Shown here piece after piece: positions 1 through 8,570 of a stretch of DNA of 64,000 nt. The stretch covers positions 6,961 through 70,960 of the forward strand of contig CAJGCT010000004.1 of NCBI GenBank assembly GCA_904501985.1, read 5' to 3'. The notes beneath the pieces are model-generated. The model searched no databases. It had not been told where the DNA came from and worked only from the letters and a program-made list of their open reading frames with translations. The first letter of the stretch is position 1, and each line of letters opens with the position of its first letter. The position numbers and the translations under genes are program-made. The stretch comes from an uncultured Clostridia bacterium. Lineage in GTDB: Bacteria > Bacillota > Clostridia > Oscillospirales > CAG-272.

Positions 1-857
1 TCGCAAACGAGCTTGGTGTGAACATCCGCGTAACAAGCGGTCCTGCCATTGAAAAGCAGGGTGACCTTGTGGCTCTGCTGACAAATTTAAACGAAAAAGA
101 CGTGCTCTTCATTGACGAGATACACAGGCTTCCAAGGCAGGTGGAGGAGATACTTTATCCTGCCATGGAGGACTATGCCGTTGATATCATCATCGGTAAA
201 GGCCCGTCGGCGCAGAGCATACATCTGCCACTGCCGCGCTTTACGCTGATTGGCGCGACAACAAGAGCAGGTCAGCTTACAACGCCGCTCCGTGACCGCT
301 TCGGCGTACTGCTTCGTCTGGAGCTTTACAGCGTGGAAGAGCTTGCGTTTATCATACGCCGCTCTGCCGGCATACTTGGTGTTGCCATCGACGAGGAAGG
401 CTCCCTTGAGCTTGCGTCACGCTCACGGGGCACGCCGAGAATCGCCAACCGCTTACTTAAGCGTGTGCGCGACTATGCGCAGGTAAAGGGAAGTGGAGTC
501 ATTGACAGAAAGACGGCATCTGCGGCACTTGACATGATGGAGATCGACGAGCTTGGTCTTGACAATATTGACAGACGGATGCTTGAAACCATAATAACCT
601 TCTACGGCGGCGGCCCTGTGGGACTTGAGACCCTTGCCGCAACTGTGGGAGAGGAAGCTATCACCATTGAGGACGTGTACGAGCCGTACCTTATGCAGAT
701 CGGCTATCTTTCACGCACACCGCGTGGAAGATGCGCCACAAGGCTTGCATATGAGCACCTTGGTCTGCCTTTTTCCGAGCCTCAGGCAAGAAAAGAGGAT
801 GATTCGTCACAGTTCGACATATTTTCTCAGTCGCTAAACGACCAAAATAAAAAGTAA
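1..857 (+). CDS. ruvB: Holliday junction branch-migration helicase RuvB (5' end outside window)
   Basis: RuvB is the hexameric AAA+ motor that drives branch migration of Holliday junctions together with RuvA and RuvC. The reading frame is open from the first bases of the window, so about 50-60 N-terminal residues, including the Walker A loop, lie upstream; a GTG at 18 is only an internal codon. Seen here: the conserved stretch with TSGPAIEK, Walker B DEIHRL, the sensor region GATTRAG, the LRDRFG segment with its arginine, and the C-terminal winged helix ending [10 protein letters not shown]. About 285 of the usual 335-340 residues are present. It is followed after 13 bases by a methyltransferase gene, likely in the same transcript. 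The identification is secure. Confidence 0.96.
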   Translation, partial: ANELGVNIRVTSGPAIEKQGDLVALLTNLNEKDVLFIDEIHRLPRQVEEILYPAMEDYAVDIIIGKGPSAQSIHLPLPRFTLIGATTRAGQLTTPLRDRFGVLLRLELYSVEELAFIIRRSAGILGVAIDEEGSLELASRSRGTPRIANRLLKRVRDYAQVKGSGVIDRKTASAALDMMEIDELGLDNIDRRMLETIITFYGGGPVGLETLAATVGEEAITIEDVYEPYLMQIGYLSRTPRGRCATRLAYEHLGLPFSEPQARKEDDSSQFDIFSQSLNDQNKK

Positions 858-870
858 AGGACATACAGCA

Positions 871-1740
871 ATGTGGAAAGCCGATAATTGGCAGGAATAT
901 GAGCTTATAGATACATCAGACGGCGAACGTCTTGAAAGATGGGGAAAATACATCCTTATTCGCCCCGACCCACAGGTAATATGGCATAATCAGAAGAAAA
1001 ATCCCCTTTGGAAGCGTGCGGACGCGGTATATCGCCGTTCTTCAAGCGGCGGCGGAGCGTGGAAGGAGAACAGACTTCCCGAAGAATGGCGTCTGCCGTA
1101 TGGGAATCTGTCCCTTGAATTTGTAATAAAGCCCATGGGCTTTAAGCATACGGGACTGTTTCCGGAGCAGGCTGTCAATTGGGATTGGTTCTCATCGCTT
1201 ATTAAAAAGGCAGGTCGCCCCATAAAGGTGCTGAATCTGTTCGGATATACAGGCGGTGCTACGGTTGCCGCCGCAAAGGCAGGTGCTTCCGTTTGCCACG
1301 TTGACGCGGCAAAGGGAATGGTTTTGCAGTGCAAGGAAAACGCAAAGCTGTGCGGTCTTTCTGACGCGCCCATACGCTATATTGTGGACGACTGCAAAAA
1401 ATTCGTTGAGCGTGAGATTCGCCGCGGCAACAAGTACGATGCCGTTATAATGGACCCACCAAGCTACGGACGCGGTCCGTCGGGCGAGGTATGGAAGCTT
1501 GAAGAAAATATTGACGACCTTGTTTTACTTACCGCGCAGGTGCTGTCGGACGATCCGCTGTTTTTCCTTCTTAACTCCTACACAACAGGTCTGTCCGCTT
1601 CCACCACAGGCTATCTTTTAAATCTCCACATCGCAAAAAAATACGGCGGCAAGGTCACGGCGGACGAAATTGGTCTGCCCGTTACCGAGACAGGAGCAGT
1701 GCTCCCCTGCGGTTCATCTGCAAGATGGGAGTCGCAGTAA
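871..1740 (+). CDS. Class I SAM-dependent methyltransferase, RlmI/RlmK-like
   Basis: This 289-residue protein has a Rossmann methyltransferase core. Motif I, LNLFGYTGGA, is at about residues 121-130 and the catalytic-type motif DPPSYGRG at about 195-202. A DPPSYG-type motif and this size are typical of the COG1092 group, many of which modify 23S rRNA cytosines; the N-terminal PUA domain of RlmI is absent and replaced by about 100 residues rich in Trp and Arg. Substrate is therefore inferred only. It lies 13 bases after ruvB and 22 before pheA, so it is probably cotranscribed with both. A weak Shine-Dalgarno (aaagga) precedes the ATG. Confidence 0.8.
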   Translation: MWKADNWQEYELIDTSDGERLERWGKYILIRPDPQVIWHNQKKNPLWKRADAVYRRSSSGGGAWKENRLPEEWRLPYGNLSLEFVIKPMGFKHTGLFPEQAVNWDWFSSLIKKAGRPIKVLNLFGYTGGATVAAAKAGASVCHVDAAKGMVLQCKENAKLCGLSDAPIRYIVDDCKKFVEREIRRGNKYDAVIMDPPSYGRGPSGEVWKLEENIDDLVLLTAQVLSDDPLFFLLNSYTTGLSASTTGYLLNLHIAKKYGGKVTADEIGLPVTETGAVLPCGSSARWESQ

Positions 1741-1762
1741 CATATTATAAGGAATCGGCATA

Positions 1763-2908
1763 ATGAAGGATTTATCACAGTGCAGAGCGGAGATCGACGA
1801 GATCGACTCACAGCTTTTAGCACTTCTTGAAAAGCGCATCCGTGTGGCGGAGAGCGTTGCAAAATATAAGCTTGCAAACAGCATGAAGGTGTTCGACGAG
1901 ACCCGTGAGAGGGCAGTGCTTGACAAGATAGGCGAGCACTCTCCCGCCGATGTCAGAGAAAAGCTTGTTGGTACATACGACGGTATCATGAATATGTCAA
2001 AGCTTCATCAATATGAGCTTAAGAGTCAGACGTCACCAAAAAGAGAATTTTTTAATAACGCTATTTTAGCAGGTGAGCGCGTTCCTTGCGGTTTTGAGGG
2101 CAAAAAGGTGGGCGCACAGGGCGTTGACGGCGCATTTTCCTCCAAGGCGGCAAGACATATGTTTCCCGGAGCTGAAATTGTGTTTTTCAGTAGCTGGTCT
2201 GAGATTTTCGAGGCACTTCGGAAAGGTGATATTGATTTCGGCGTTCTGCCGGTGGAAAACTCCACCTACGGCTCTGTTACCGACGTATACAGGCTCATAA
2301 TGGACAACGATGCCTATATTTACGCATCTCTGAGGCTTCCCGTGGAGCACTGTCTGCTTGCAAAGCACGGTGTGAGCCTTTCGGATATCAAGGAGATTAT
2401 ATCTCATCCACAGGCGATCGGTCAGTGCAGTGAATTTCTTGAAAGTGCGGGAATCTCTGCAACACAGACTACCAATACCGCAAAGGCGGCGGAGCTTGTT
2501 TCAAGTTCGGTGCGCTCCGATCTTGCCGCCATCGCTTCCTCTGAATGTGCCGAGCTTTACGGACTTAATATCCTGTCGCGCGGTATTCAGAACGAGAAGC
2601 ACAACACCACACGCTTTGCGGCCATATCCCGTGAGCTGACAATTGCACACGGGGCTGATAAAATAAGCATACAGTTTTCTCTTGCCCACAAGGAGGGCAC
2701 ACTTTCGCGTATTCTCGGTTATTTTTCGGCACTGGGACTGAATCTTACAAAGATCGAGAGCCGTCCCATACCGAAAGCGCCTTTTGAATACCGATTCCAT
2801 CTTGATTTTAACGGCTCAATGACCGACGAGCACACATTTAATCTTATCTGTGCGCTGTCCGACGAGCTGTCCGATTTCCGCTTTATCGGAAACTATAATG
2901 AGGAGTAA
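1763..2908 (+). CDS. pheA: Bifunctional chorismate mutase / prephenate dehydratase
   Basis: The enzyme converts chorismate to prephenate and then to phenylpyruvate in phenylalanine biosynthesis. Three parts are visible in 381 residues. An AroQ-type chorismate mutase helix bundle occupies about residues 1-90 (pattern DEIDSQLLALLEKR). A prephenate dehydratase domain occupies about 110-290, including VENSTYGSV and the HPQAIGQC stretch. A C-terminal ACT domain carries the ESRP phenylalanine-binding motif. This is the standard fused architecture. The ACT domain implies feedback inhibition by phenylalanine. No T-box or attenuator is seen in the 22 bases upstream, so expression probably follows the upstream genes. 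Confidence 0.95.
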   Translation: MKDLSQCRAEIDEIDSQLLALLEKRIRVAESVAKYKLANSMKVFDETRERAVLDKIGEHSPADVREKLVGTYDGIMNMSKLHQYELKSQTSPKREFFNNAILAGERVPCGFEGKKVGAQGVDGAFSSKAARHMFPGAEIVFFSSWSEIFEALRKGDIDFGVLPVENSTYGSVTDVYRLIMDNDAYIYASLRLPVEHCLLAKHGVSLSDIKEIISHPQAIGQCSEFLESAGISATQTTNTAKAAELVSSSVRSDLAAIASSECAELYGLNILSRGIQNEKHNTTRFAAISRELTIAHGADKISIQFSLAHKEGTLSRILGYFSALGLNLTKIESRPIPKAPFEYRFHLDFNGSMTDEHTFNLICALSDELSDFRFIGNYNEE

Positions 2909-2935
2909 GCGTAAAATCCGTTTACGCGCTGTAAA

Positions 2936-3802
2936 ATGAACGATCCATTTATTAAAGTCGAAAAACTGAATTTTTCCTATTCTGAGGATGACGGCTCGGA
3001 TGTAGAGGTGCTCCGCGATCTTGATCTTACCATTGAGCGCGGATCGCTTGTTGCTGTGCTGGGTCACAACGGATCAGGAAAATCCACTTTGGCAAAGCTT
3101 ATAAATCTCATACTTACGCCCACAAGCGGCAAAATATTTGTGGACGGTCTTGAAATTACAAAGCCCGACCTCTCTGAGGATGAGCTGTTTGAAAACCGCA
3201 GAAATGTGGGCATGGTGTTTCAGAATCCCGACAATCAGCTTGTTGCCACAATTGTTGAGGAGGATATCGCTTTCGGACCTGAAAATTTAGGCGTCACGCC
3301 GTCCGAGATTAGATCGCGCGTTGACTACGCACTTGAAACTGTGGGAATGACTGAATTTGCGCGTCATTCGCCTCACCAGCTCTCAGGCGGTCAGAAACAG
3401 CGTGTCGCCATTGCAGGAATTATCGCAATGATGCCGAAGTGCATAATCTTCGATGAATCCACCGCCATGCTTGACCCGTCGGGACGGCGCGAGGTTATGG
3501 ACACCATAATACGCCTTAACCGTGAGTTTGGCATAACCGTGCTTCACATCACCCACTACATGAACGAAGCGGCTATGTGCGACAGAGTGGTGGTTATAAA
3601 TGACGGCAGAATCGAGCTTGACGGCAAGCCCGAAGAAGTGTTCTGCCATGTTTCCCACCTTGAGCGGATAGGTCTTGACGTGCCGCAGACCGTTGAGGTG
3701 TTAAACGAGCTTAAAAAGTCAGGACTTCCTGTTGATATAGCCAAGCTTTCGGCGGACGACTGCGCCGACGAGATAATGAAGTTGTTTGGAGACCATAAAT
3801 GA
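2936..3802 (+). CDS. ecfA1: Energy-coupling factor transporter ATPase 1
   Basis: EcfA1 is one of two ABC ATPases that power ECF-type importers of vitamins and metals, shared by several substrate-binding S components. The 288-residue sequence has Walker A GHNGSGKST at 43-51, a Q-loop VFQNPDNQ, signature LSGGQKQR, Walker B CIIFDES and the switch histidine in ITHYM. In EcfA1/CbiO1 proteins the Walker B region commonly reads DES rather than DEP, as here. It overlaps the next gene by four bases, so the three ecf genes and truA form one translationally coupled operon, the usual Firmicute arrangement. No S component is encoded beside it, which fits a group II (shared) module. Confidence 0.95.
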   Translation: MNDPFIKVEKLNFSYSEDDGSDVEVLRDLDLTIERGSLVAVLGHNGSGKSTLAKLINLILTPTSGKIFVDGLEITKPDLSEDELFENRRNVGMVFQNPDNQLVATIVEEDIAFGPENLGVTPSEIRSRVDYALETVGMTEFARHSPHQLSGGQKQRVAIAGIIAMMPKCIIFDESTAMLDPSGRREVMDTIIRLNREFGITVLHITHYMNEAAMCDRVVVINDGRIELDGKPEEVFCHVSHLERIGLDVPQTVEVLNELKKSGLPVDIAKLSADDCADEIMKLFGDHK

Positions 3803-4659
3803 CAGCCATCGAATTAAAAAACGTAACATATGTATATTCGCCCGATACGCCGTTCTGCAAGACTGCGCTTGATGACGTCTCCCTTGAAATAAAGGCAGGT
3901 GTCATAACGGGACTTATGGGGCATACAGGCTCGGGAAAGTCCACGATGGTACAGCTTTTCAACGGACTTACGCGCCCCACATCCGGAACTGTGTTTGTTG
4001 GCGGCGAGGACATTTGGGCAGAGCCGAAAAAAATAAGCCGTTTTCGTTTCAAGGTAGGACTTGTATTCCAATATCCCGAATATCAGCTTTTTGAAGAAAC
4101 TGTGCGCCGTGACATCGCTTTCGGTCCAACGAATATGGGACTTGATGAGGCGGAGGTTTCGCGCCGCGTTGAAGAAGCGGCGATATTCTGCGGAATCTCT
4201 CCCGAAATGCTTGAAAAATCCCCCTTTGATCTGTCGGGCGGTCAGAAACGCCGTGTTGCCATTGCCGGAATCATGGCGATGGAGCCGGAGGTGCTTGTGC
4301 TTGACGAGCCTGCGGCAGGACTTGACCCACAGGGTCGCGAGGAGATACTGGGCGGCATCCGCTCCTATCAGAGGCAGAAGAAGAACACGGTTATCATCGT
4401 GTCTCACTCAATGGAGGACATGGCAAGATATTCCGACGAGATAGTTGTAATGGATCACGCGAAGATATTCATGCAGGGAAGCACTGCGGAGGTATTTAAG
4501 AATGCCGAGGCGCTTTCAAGCGTGGGACTCAGCGTTCCGCAGGTGACGGAGCTTTGCAATAAGCTAAAAGAGCGCGGTCTTGATATACCCGACGGAATTT
4601 ATACCACAGAAGCCGCAAAATCCGCAATACTCGCGCTTCTTTCCGGAGGTAACAAATGA
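3799..4659 (+). CDS. ecfA2: Energy-coupling factor transporter ATPase 2
   Basis: This is the partner ATPase of EcfA1 in the ECF transporter. In 286 residues it shows Walker A GHTGSGKST at 41-49, Q-loop VFQYPEYQ, signature LSGGQKRR, Walker B VLVLDEPAAGLDP and switch histidine VSHSM. Compared with EcfA1 it has the canonical DEP. The start codon overlaps the ecfA1 stop (ATGA), and its own stop overlaps the ecfT start. The two ATPases form a heterodimer that docks on EcfT coupling helices at the cytoplasmic face. Confidence 0.95.
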   Translation: MTAIELKNVTYVYSPDTPFCKTALDDVSLEIKAGVITGLMGHTGSGKSTMVQLFNGLTRPTSGTVFVGGEDIWAEPKKISRFRFKVGLVFQYPEYQLFEETVRRDIAFGPTNMGLDEAEVSRRVEEAAIFCGISPEMLEKSPFDLSGGQKRRVAIAGIMAMEPEVLVLDEPAAGLDPQGREEILGGIRSYQRQKKNTVIIVSHSMEDMARYSDEIVVMDHAKIFMQGSTAEVFKNAEALSSVGLSVPQVTELCNKLKERGLDIPDGIYTTEAAKSAILALLSGGNK

Positions 4660-5477
4660 TAAAAGATATCACGCTTGGACAGTATTTCCCCGGAAATACC
4701 GTGCTTCACAGGCTTGATCCGCGAATGAAGATAATCCTGACCGTAGCATATATTGTGGGTGTGTTTCTTGCAAAGAACATGATCTCCTTTGCGGCGGTTG
4801 CGGCAAGCGCGGTTTTACTTGTGATTATTTCCGGCATCTCGTGGAAAACTATCATAAAGAGCATGAAGCCGCTTATTTTCATCGTGGCTTTCACCACATT
4901 TTTCAATCTATTTTTTACAACCGGCGACGTGCTTTTAATAAGCTTTTGGCGAATCAATATCTATCTTGAGGGCGTTGTGTATTCCGTCATGATGATACTG
5001 CGCATATCCGCAATGCTTGTGGGTACTACAATTCTTTTGACTTATACAACATCTCCCATCATGCTGACGGATGCGCTGGAGCGGCTTTTAGCACCCCTTC
5101 GCAAAATAAAGCTTCCCGTGCACGAATTTTCCATGATGATGACCATTGCTCTGCGCTTTATTCCCACTCTTATTGAGGAAACCGACAAGATAATGTCGGC
5201 GCAGAAGGCGAGAGGTGCGGATTTTGAATCGGGCAGTCTCATGCGCCGCGCAAAGGCTCTTGTGCCTATACTGATACCCCTGTTCATATCCGCTTTCAGA
5301 CGTGCGGATGAGCTTGCTACCGCCATGGAATGCCGCTGTTACCGAGGCGGCGACGGACGCACCCGAATGACAAAGCTTAAGTATGCCGCACGGGACTTTT
5401 TTGCTGTGCTTGTAATGGCGGCGTTTATCGCCTCTGTGGCGGCACTGAACATGATTCCCATGGGAATAAGCCTATGA
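4656..5477 (+). CDS. ecfT: Energy-coupling factor transporter transmembrane protein EcfT
   Basis: EcfT is the membrane scaffold of the ECF transporter. The 273 residues contain about five or six hydrophobic segments, for example near residues 25-60 and 70-85, and a final segment at the C terminus. The long cytoplasmic coupling region carries the diagnostic motif QKARGADFE and a second Arg-containing element near AMECRCYRG, where Cys-Arg replaces the more usual Ala-Arg-Gly. The gene overlaps ecfA2 and truA by four bases each. Confidence 0.93.
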   Translation: MIKDITLGQYFPGNTVLHRLDPRMKIILTVAYIVGVFLAKNMISFAAVAASAVLLVIISGISWKTIIKSMKPLIFIVAFTTFFNLFFTTGDVLLISFWRINIYLEGVVYSVMMILRISAMLVGTTILLTYTTSPIMLTDALERLLAPLRKIKLPVHEFSMMMTIALRFIPTLIEETDKIMSAQKARGADFESGSLMRRAKALVPILIPLFISAFRRADELATAMECRCYRGGDGRTRMTKLKYAARDFFAVLVMAAFIASVAALNMIPMGISL

Positions 5478-6220
5478 AAATATTACTCGAACTCAGCTAT
5501 ATCGGCACAGGCTTTGCCGGCTATCAGGTACAGCCGGGACGGGAGACCGTACAGTCCGCGCTTCAGGATGCAATTGAACGCATCTACGGTGTACGCTATG
5601 CCGTTAAGGGATGCTCACGCACCGATGCAGGCGTGCACGCGCTTCGCTACTATGCCACCTTTGATACAGACAAGGATATTCCCACAGACAGGCTTCCTTT
5701 TGCGCTTAACAGTGTTATCGACCGCCGTATATCCGTAATTTCGGCTGTGGAAGTGCCGGAGGATTTCCACGTGCGCCATGACGTTAGAGAGAAAGAATAC
5801 GAGTATCTTATCCGCCTGTCTCGCATTCCCGATCCGTTTCTTGTAGACCGCGCGTGGCAATTCCCGAAGCCTCTGCCGGCGGACGGGATTTCCCGTATGC
5901 GGCAGGCGGCTAAAGCTTTTATCGGGCGTCACGATTTTTCGGGATTTATGGCAAACGGCTCGGATGTTGCCGACACCGTGCGGAATGTGACACGGCTTGA
6001 TATAATCGAGGACGGCGAGCTTCTTCGCATACGCATTGCCGCCGATGGATTTCTTTACAATATGGTGCGTATTATCGTTGGCACGCTGATAGATACTGCC
6101 CTTGGAAAGATTGAGCCGTCCGACATGTCGGACATTATCGCATCCTGCGACCGAAGCCGCGCCGGGATGACCGCGCCGTCGGAGGGGTTGTATCTTAGGA
6201 GTGTAACGTTTCTGCGGTAA
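5474..6220 (+). CDS. truA: tRNA pseudouridine(38-40) synthase TruA
   Basis: TruA isomerises uridines 38-40 in the anticodon arm of tRNA. The 248-residue protein has the catalytic aspartate in CSRTDAGVHALR (Asp51), the conserved FHVRHD stretch where the family usually has FHAR, and the C-terminal FLYNMVRIIVGTL segment. Length is normal. Location directly after ecfT with a four-base overlap is a widespread Firmicute gene order and supports the call. Confidence 0.96.
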   Translation: MKILLELSYIGTGFAGYQVQPGRETVQSALQDAIERIYGVRYAVKGCSRTDAGVHALRYYATFDTDKDIPTDRLPFALNSVIDRRISVISAVEVPEDFHVRHDVREKEYEYLIRLSRIPDPFLVDRAWQFPKPLPADGISRMRQAAKAFIGRHDFSGFMANGSDVADTVRNVTRLDIIEDGELLRIRIAADGFLYNMVRIIVGTLIDTALGKIEPSDMSDIIASCDRSRAGMTAPSEGLYLRSVTFLR

Positions 6221-6257
6221 ATATAAAAATAAAATACACTTAACCAATTATTTCATT

Positions 6258-6286
6258 GGATAAAATCTCACGAATGTCAAATAATA
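6258..6286 (+). promoter_or_regulatory. Candidate sigma-F/G-type promoter of spoVT
   Basis: Upstream of spoVT the bases GGATA are followed after 15 bases by CAAATAATA, which loosely fits the forespore sigma-G pattern (gnATr, 15-base spacer, cAnnnTA). spoVT is a known sigma-G target in Bacillus. The match is short and no sigma-A promoter was seen, so this is tentative. Confidence 0.3.
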
Positions 6287-6323
6287 AGGCTGTAAACCAA
6301 ATATGGAGGAGATTTTATCTACT

Positions 6324-6869
6324 ATGAAAGCAACAGGAATAGTCAGACGCATCGACGATCTGGGTCGTGTCGTTATCCCTAAGGAGATTCGCCGCACTAT
6401 GCGAATCCGTGAAGGCGACCCCCTTGAAATATTTACCGACCGCGAAGGCGAGGTCATTTTTAAAAAATATTCACCCATAGGTGAGCTTAACGCATTTGCC
6501 GCACAATATGCGGAGACTCTTTACAGAATCGCCGGTATGGCGGTAGTCATATGTGACCGTGATGCGGTCATCGCCTGCGCAGGTCTTCCGAGAAAGGAAT
6601 ATCTTGACAAGAAGCTTTCCGGCGAGCTTGAGGACATTATCGAGGGACGCGGTAATTACCGCTATCTTGAAGGCTCACAGCCGGTACGAATCACTTCTGA
6701 TTCTAACAGTGCCGCCGTTTCCTGCGCCATGCCCATAATAGCTGACGGAGACCTTATCGGTTGTGTTGCTTCTGTGCACATTCCCGATGCAGAGCCGGTT
6801 GAGGGCGATGTGGAAAACAAGCTTATAGGCACTGCCGCGGCATTTTTGGCAAAGCAGATCGAGGCGTGA
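6324..6869 (+). CDS. spoVT: Stage V sporulation protein T (AbrB-type regulator)
   Basis: SpoVT is a forespore transcription regulator. The N-terminal AbrB DNA-binding domain reads GIVRRIDDLGRVVIPKEIRR, essentially the family consensus, and the rest (about residues 55-180) is a GAF-like effector domain. The start at 6324 is preferred over the upstream ATG at 6303 because ggaggaga at 6305-6311 is a good ribosome site for it and homologues begin MKATG. The resulting 181 residues match the usual 178-185. Its presence, with sigG and spoIID here, argues for an endospore former. Confidence 0.93.
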   Translation: MKATGIVRRIDDLGRVVIPKEIRRTMRIREGDPLEIFTDREGEVIFKKYSPIGELNAFAAQYAETLYRIAGMAVVICDRDAVIACAGLPRKEYLDKKLSGELEDIIEGRGNYRYLEGSQPVRITSDSNSAAVSCAMPIIADGDLIGCVASVHIPDAEPVEGDVENKLIGTAAAFLAKQIEA

Positions 6870-6879
6870 GGTGCAGTCT

Positions 6880-7140
6880 ATGAAAAAGAATGTACCGAAG
6901 GTTAAGATCCTGCGCAGTGTGTCCGACGATTTTCTCGGCGCATATCCGGCACAGCCCTTAGAATTTCCCTCAAAATACCCCTGCGAGGATGCATTTCTCC
7001 ACGGTTCTGTGGCGTCTGCAACCGACTGCACGGGAATCGCGGTAGTACAGCCGGAGACCGATGAGGAGGCTGAGTCCCTCATGAGCATACGGGATGTGCC
7101 CATAACAAGCGTTGAGGGCGACGGGATTATCCCTAACTGA
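6880..7140 (+). CDS. Small hypothetical protein
   Basis: An 86-residue protein of unknown function starts 10 bases after the spoVT stop. The ATG at 6880 is preferred to a GTG at 6871 because the GTG lies inside the ribosome site tgaggtg. The sequence is soluble, with two cysteines and an acidic second half, and no signal peptide or membrane segment. Codon use is like that of its neighbours, so it is likely a real gene, probably cotranscribed with spoVT and possibly sporulation-linked. I recognise no domain. Confidence 0.6.
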   Translation: MKKNVPKVKILRSVSDDFLGAYPAQPLEFPSKYPCEDAFLHGSVASATDCTGIAVVQPETDEEAESLMSIRDVPITSVEGDGIIPN

Positions 7141-7151
7141 TATATTGTATA

Positions 7152-7188
7152 GCGCGGAGGACTGCATTTGGCAGTCCTCTTAGCGCGT
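7152..7188 (+). terminator. Hairpin after spoVT gene pair
   Basis: A perfect 9-base stem gaggactgc / gcagtcctc with a 5-base loop is extended by flanking AGCGC and GCGCG. There is no T-run, so it may be a transcript-end stabilising hairpin rather than an intrinsic terminator. Confidence 0.45.
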
Positions 7189-7268
7189 TGAATTTACCCT
7201 CCAAATCGCCTGCGGCGACAGCTCCTACCGAGTGGGAGTCTAATAATCTTATGAAGTAGGAGAGACAA

Positions 7269-8465
7269 ATGAAACTTACATACAAGCATACGCTGATATC
7301 CTGTTACCTTTGCTTTTTTATACAGGCTATCGTAAACAACTTCAGTCCGCTTCTTTTTGTTACATATTCTGAAGAATTTGGTGTATCCATTGAGCAGATA
7401 ACTCTGCTTATTTCCTATAACTTCATCGTGCAGATGGCGGTGGATGCCATAGGTGTAAAATATGCGTATCGAATCGGACACAGGCGCGGACTTGTCATTG
7501 CACACATCACGTCTTTTCTCGGAATGGCAGGTCTCGCGGTGTTCACTAAGATATTTCCGCCATACCTCGGACTGTTTTTAGCAACTACACTTTGCTCCCT
7601 TGGAAGCGGATTTATCGAGGTCATGGCAAGCCCCACTGTTGAGGCACTTCCGCTTGGGAATAAAAGCGCGGCTATGAGCCTGCTCCATTCCTTCTACTGC
7701 TGGGGACACCTTGCGATCGTGCTTTTATCGACTCTCTTTTTCGTCTTGGCAGGAATCGAAAATTGGCGTATAATGGCGTGGATATGGGCGGCAATTCCGT
7801 TCTTTAACTGCATACTTTTCGCTTTAGTCCCTTTAGCTCCCCTTGCCGAGGACAAGGAAAATCAAGGCTCATTTTTTAAAATCTTCAGGCTTCGTGGATT
7901 TCCGATTTTCCTTATTATCATGATCTGCGCCGGAGCAATGGAACAGGGAATTGCACAGTGGTCGTCGCTGTTCGCCGAAACGGGACTTGGAGTCTCAAAG
8001 ACTGTGGGCGACCTTCTTGGTCCGTGTATGTTCGGACTTATGATGGCTCTCTCGCGTACCTTTTACGGAATCTTCGGAGAGAGGATAAACCTCATCCGCT
8101 TCATGAAATACTGCGCTGTGGGAATATTTACGGGATATCTCATGTGCGTCCTCTCGCCAACTCCGGTGCTGTCCCTTTGCGGATGCGGACTTGCGGGACT
8201 GTGCGTTGGTATATATTGGCCCGGTACGCTCAGTGTGGCGAGCAGCAGTGTACCCCTTGGCGGAACTACCATGTTTGCGGTCCTTGCGCTTGCAGGAGAC
8301 GTTGGATGCTCGCTCGGTCCCGGAATGATCGGCTTTGTGGCAGACAAGGTGGGCGGAGATGTGGGACTTAAGGCAGGAATATTTGCGGCAATCATATTCC
8401 CGATAACCGCATTCATACTGCTTTCGCTCATAAGAAGACAGCGCAAGCAGAATCTTGCCGAATGA
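7269..8465 (+). CDS. Major facilitator superfamily transporter
   Basis: A 398-residue inner-membrane protein with about 12 hydrophobic segments and a basic C-terminal tail (RRQRKQN). The pattern of small residues, an early motif with Gly-His-Arg-Arg-Gly between the second and third helices, and overall length fit the MFS. The general look is closest to fucose-permease or sugar-efflux type members, but the substrate cannot be read from sequence. It is monocistronic: a good site (aggagag) precedes the ATG and an intrinsic terminator follows 27 bases after the stop. Confidence 0.8.
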   Translation: MKLTYKHTLISCYLCFFIQAIVNNFSPLLFVTYSEEFGVSIEQITLLISYNFIVQMAVDAIGVKYAYRIGHRRGLVIAHITSFLGMAGLAVFTKIFPPYLGLFLATTLCSLGSGFIEVMASPTVEALPLGNKSAAMSLLHSFYCWGHLAIVLLSTLFFVLAGIENWRIMAWIWAAIPFFNCILFALVPLAPLAEDKENQGSFFKIFRLRGFPIFLIIMICAGAMEQGIAQWSSLFAETGLGVSKTVGDLLGPCMFGLMMALSRTFYGIFGERINLIRFMKYCAVGIFTGYLMCVLSPTPVLSLCGCGLAGLCVGIYWPGTLSVASSSVPLGGTTMFAVLALAGDVGCSLGPGMIGFVADKVGGDVGLKAGIFAAIIFPITAFILLSLIRRQRKQNLAE

Positions 8466-8491
8466 GATTTAGCAAAATGTAAATAAAGTGT

Positions 8492-8530
8492 AAACTCTCC
8501 CTCGTTTTTGAAACTGTGGGAGAGTTTTTT
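8492..8530 (+). terminator. Intrinsic terminator of the MFS gene
   Basis: A 10-base stem aaactctccc / gggagagttt is followed by a T-run. It closes the MFS transcription unit. Confidence 0.9.
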
Positions 8531-8570
8531 CGTCTTATTGTGTAGATACATATTTTAAGGAGGGATGACC